Origin: an uncultured Anaerolineae bacterium
GTDB taxonomy: Bacteria; Chloroflexota; Anaerolineae; Anaerolineales; UBA4823
Length of the DNA stretch: 7,555 bases
Assembly: GCA_937129505.1 (NCBI GenBank)
Contig: CAKZNJ010000193.1
Location: 1 to 7,555, forward strand
Direction of reading: 5' to 3'
Shown: in pieces, positions 6,868-7,555 of the stretch
Layout of the letters: each line of letters starts with the position of its first letter
How positions within the stretch are numbered: the first letter of the stretch is position 1
Made by a program: the position numbers and the translations under genes
The notes under the pieces: model-generated
Told to the model about the DNA's origin: nothing
Database searches by the model: none
The model's input: the letters and a program-made list of their open reading frames with translations, nothing else

Positions 6868-7485
6868 TTATGCCCAATAGCCCTTGCAGAAAGCTTTGCT
6901 GCGCACAACCAACGGAGAGACGAATTTCAAGATGATCGAACCAAGGATGATGGTGGGGATGGTATTGCCGATGAACCACCCCAAGAAGGCAGTTGGCTGG
7001 GCTGCTTGGGTAATCAAGCCAAAAGCGACCAACATGGTGGTGCCCCAGGCAGCACCGATGGCATTGGGCAGCAAAGCGCCAAAGATGATCCAAATCCACC
7101 AATCTCGGCCGCTCTTAAGAGAAGGATCGGCAAAGAATTTTCGGAAAGCCCAGCCCGCAATCATCCCCTGCAGTAGGTTTGCAGGCAGATAAGCAATCGA
7201 AACCGGCAAGGGGGCTGATCCAGAGAGAGAATTTGAGATCAAGGGGAACAAACCCGCTGCGATGCCACCCCACCAGCCGAACCAAACCGAACCGATGCTC
7301 TGAACAGCTTGCCCAGGCCAGAACGCCGAGACAAAGCCGATCGGCACAGCTAAGCTCCCGAAGGTACCGACTACAATACCGATACCCGTGAACAATGCTA
7401 ACATAACAACATGAACAATGCCTGGTTTACGAACTTCGCCCTCTTCGAGGGTCCAAATTTCTTTAGCAGTTTGGGTAGACATCAT
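6868..7485 (-). CDS. ECF transporter S component (substrate-binding membrane protein), specificity unknown
   Basis: This 205-residue membrane protein has about six hydrophobic segments (roughly 22-42, 44-58, 62-83, 95-115, 128-157, 166-192), which suits an ECF S component, and it heads an operon encoding EcfT and two ATPases. The first helix has a small-xxx-small pattern (ALFTG, Ala30/Gly34) resembling the AxxxA EcfT-contact motif. The WFGWWGGIAAGLFPLISNSL segment (68-87) and the FIGNTIPT segment (171-178) look like S-component substrate loops. Twelve of 205 residues are tryptophan, unusually many. I cannot match it to a characterised subfamily (BioY, RibU, ThiT, FolT, QueT or others). From the operon the substrate is inferred to be a hydantoin or other cyclic amide. 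Two adjacent ATGs exist: AAAAGGAG lies four bases before the first and seven before the second, so residue 2 may be the true start. A hairpin follows the stop. Confidence 0.82.
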   Translation of the reverse strand: MMSTQTAKEIWTLEEGEVRKPGIVHVVMLALFTGIGIVVGTFGSLAVPIGFVSAFWPGQAVQSIGSVWFGWWGGIAAGLFPLISNSLSGSAPLPVSIAYLPANLLQGMIAGWAFRKFFADPSLKSGRDWWIWIIFGALLPNAIGAAWGTTMLVAFGLITQAAQPTAFLGWFIGNTIPTIILGSIILKFVSPLVVRSKAFCKGYWA

Positions 7486-7489
7486 ACAA

Positions 7490-7497
7490 CTCCTTTT
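7490..7497 (-). promoter_or_regulatory. Ribosome binding site of the S component gene
   Basis: The minus strand reads AAAAGGAG-TTGT-ATGATG. The spacing is four bases to the first ATG and seven to the second, so it favours the second ATG slightly. It is stronger than the sites before ecfT and the first ATPase. Confidence 0.7.
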
Positions 7498-7555
7498 CGA
7501 TAAAATGATTGAATAAACGATTGGAACTCAGGGGGGGGTTTTGGTGTTTGTATTT
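7498..7555 (-). promoter_or_regulatory. Partial leader/upstream region of the operon
   Basis: No coding sequence is seen here, and the window ends inside it. On the minus strand it holds a run of eight C (7531-7538), then an imperfect 12-base tandem repeat, CAATCGTTTATT then CAATCATTTTAT (7523 down to 7500, 9 of 12 matching), then the ribosome site. The operon promoter probably lies here or just beyond the right edge, but I see no good -35/-10 pair. Confidence 0.4.

Noticed and set aside
6733..7176. 147-codon open frame on the plus strand opposite the S component and ecfT start
   Set aside because: It lies antisense to two clearly real membrane-protein genes, its translation is a polar, charged, low-similarity sequence with no motif, and it spans the intergenic hairpin.
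7498..7555. Possible sigma-70 type promoter before the S gene
   Set aside because: TTTTAT and TATTCA resemble -10 boxes weakly, but no acceptable -35 lies 16-18 bases upstream; the position is filled by the C tract.

Overview
The window is bacterial: dense, short-spaced genes, Shine-Dalgarno motifs, and an energy-coupling factor (ECF) vitamin-type transporter, a system found in bacteria and archaea. Base composition looks close to balanced. I cannot place the organism from this sequence; a thermophilic or anaerobic lineage such as Chloroflexota or Firmicutes would fit, but this is only a weak guess.

Every supported gene is on the minus strand, so the operon is read from the right edge to the left. 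The order is: (1) leader, 7486-7555; (2) ECF substrate-binding S component, 6868-7485; (3) a 79-bp gap holding a perfect 10-bp-stem GC-rich hairpin; (4) EcfT, 5871-6788; (5) first ECF ATPase, 4997-5866; (6) second ECF ATPase, 4170-5000; (7) HyuA-type subunit of the hydantoinase/oxoprolinase family, 2128-4173, starting at GTG; (8) HyuB-type subunit, 440-2131; (9) the first 145 codons of an Asp/Glu/hydantoin-racemase family protein, 1-435, cut by the window edge. From the first ATPase onward the genes overlap by four bases (ATGA, GTGA, ATGA) or are four bases apart, which indicates one translationally coupled unit.

The genes read as an uptake-and-degradation cassette. The S component captures a small molecule, EcfT and the two ATPases energise its import, HyuA/HyuB open a cyclic amide (a hydantoin or relative) at the cost of ATP, and the racemase interconverts the enantiomers so both can be used. 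The catabolic half resembles the hyuA-hyuB-hyuC-hyuE layout of Pseudomonas sp. NS671, but known hydantoin import uses an NCS1-family permease (Mhp1/HyuP), not an ECF transporter. A dedicated ECF hydantoin (or cyclic amide) importer is therefore the most interesting hypothesis here. No N-carbamoyl-amino-acid amidohydrolase is visible; it may lie beyond the left edge.

Two further oddities stand out. The ATPase pair appears asymmetric: the second has a degenerate signature motif (LPKGL) and the first lacks the usual Q-loop glutamine, and both changes fall in the same predicted ATP site. The hairpin after the S gene, followed by weak ribosome sites on ecfT and the first ATPase, could make the S component more abundant than the energising module.
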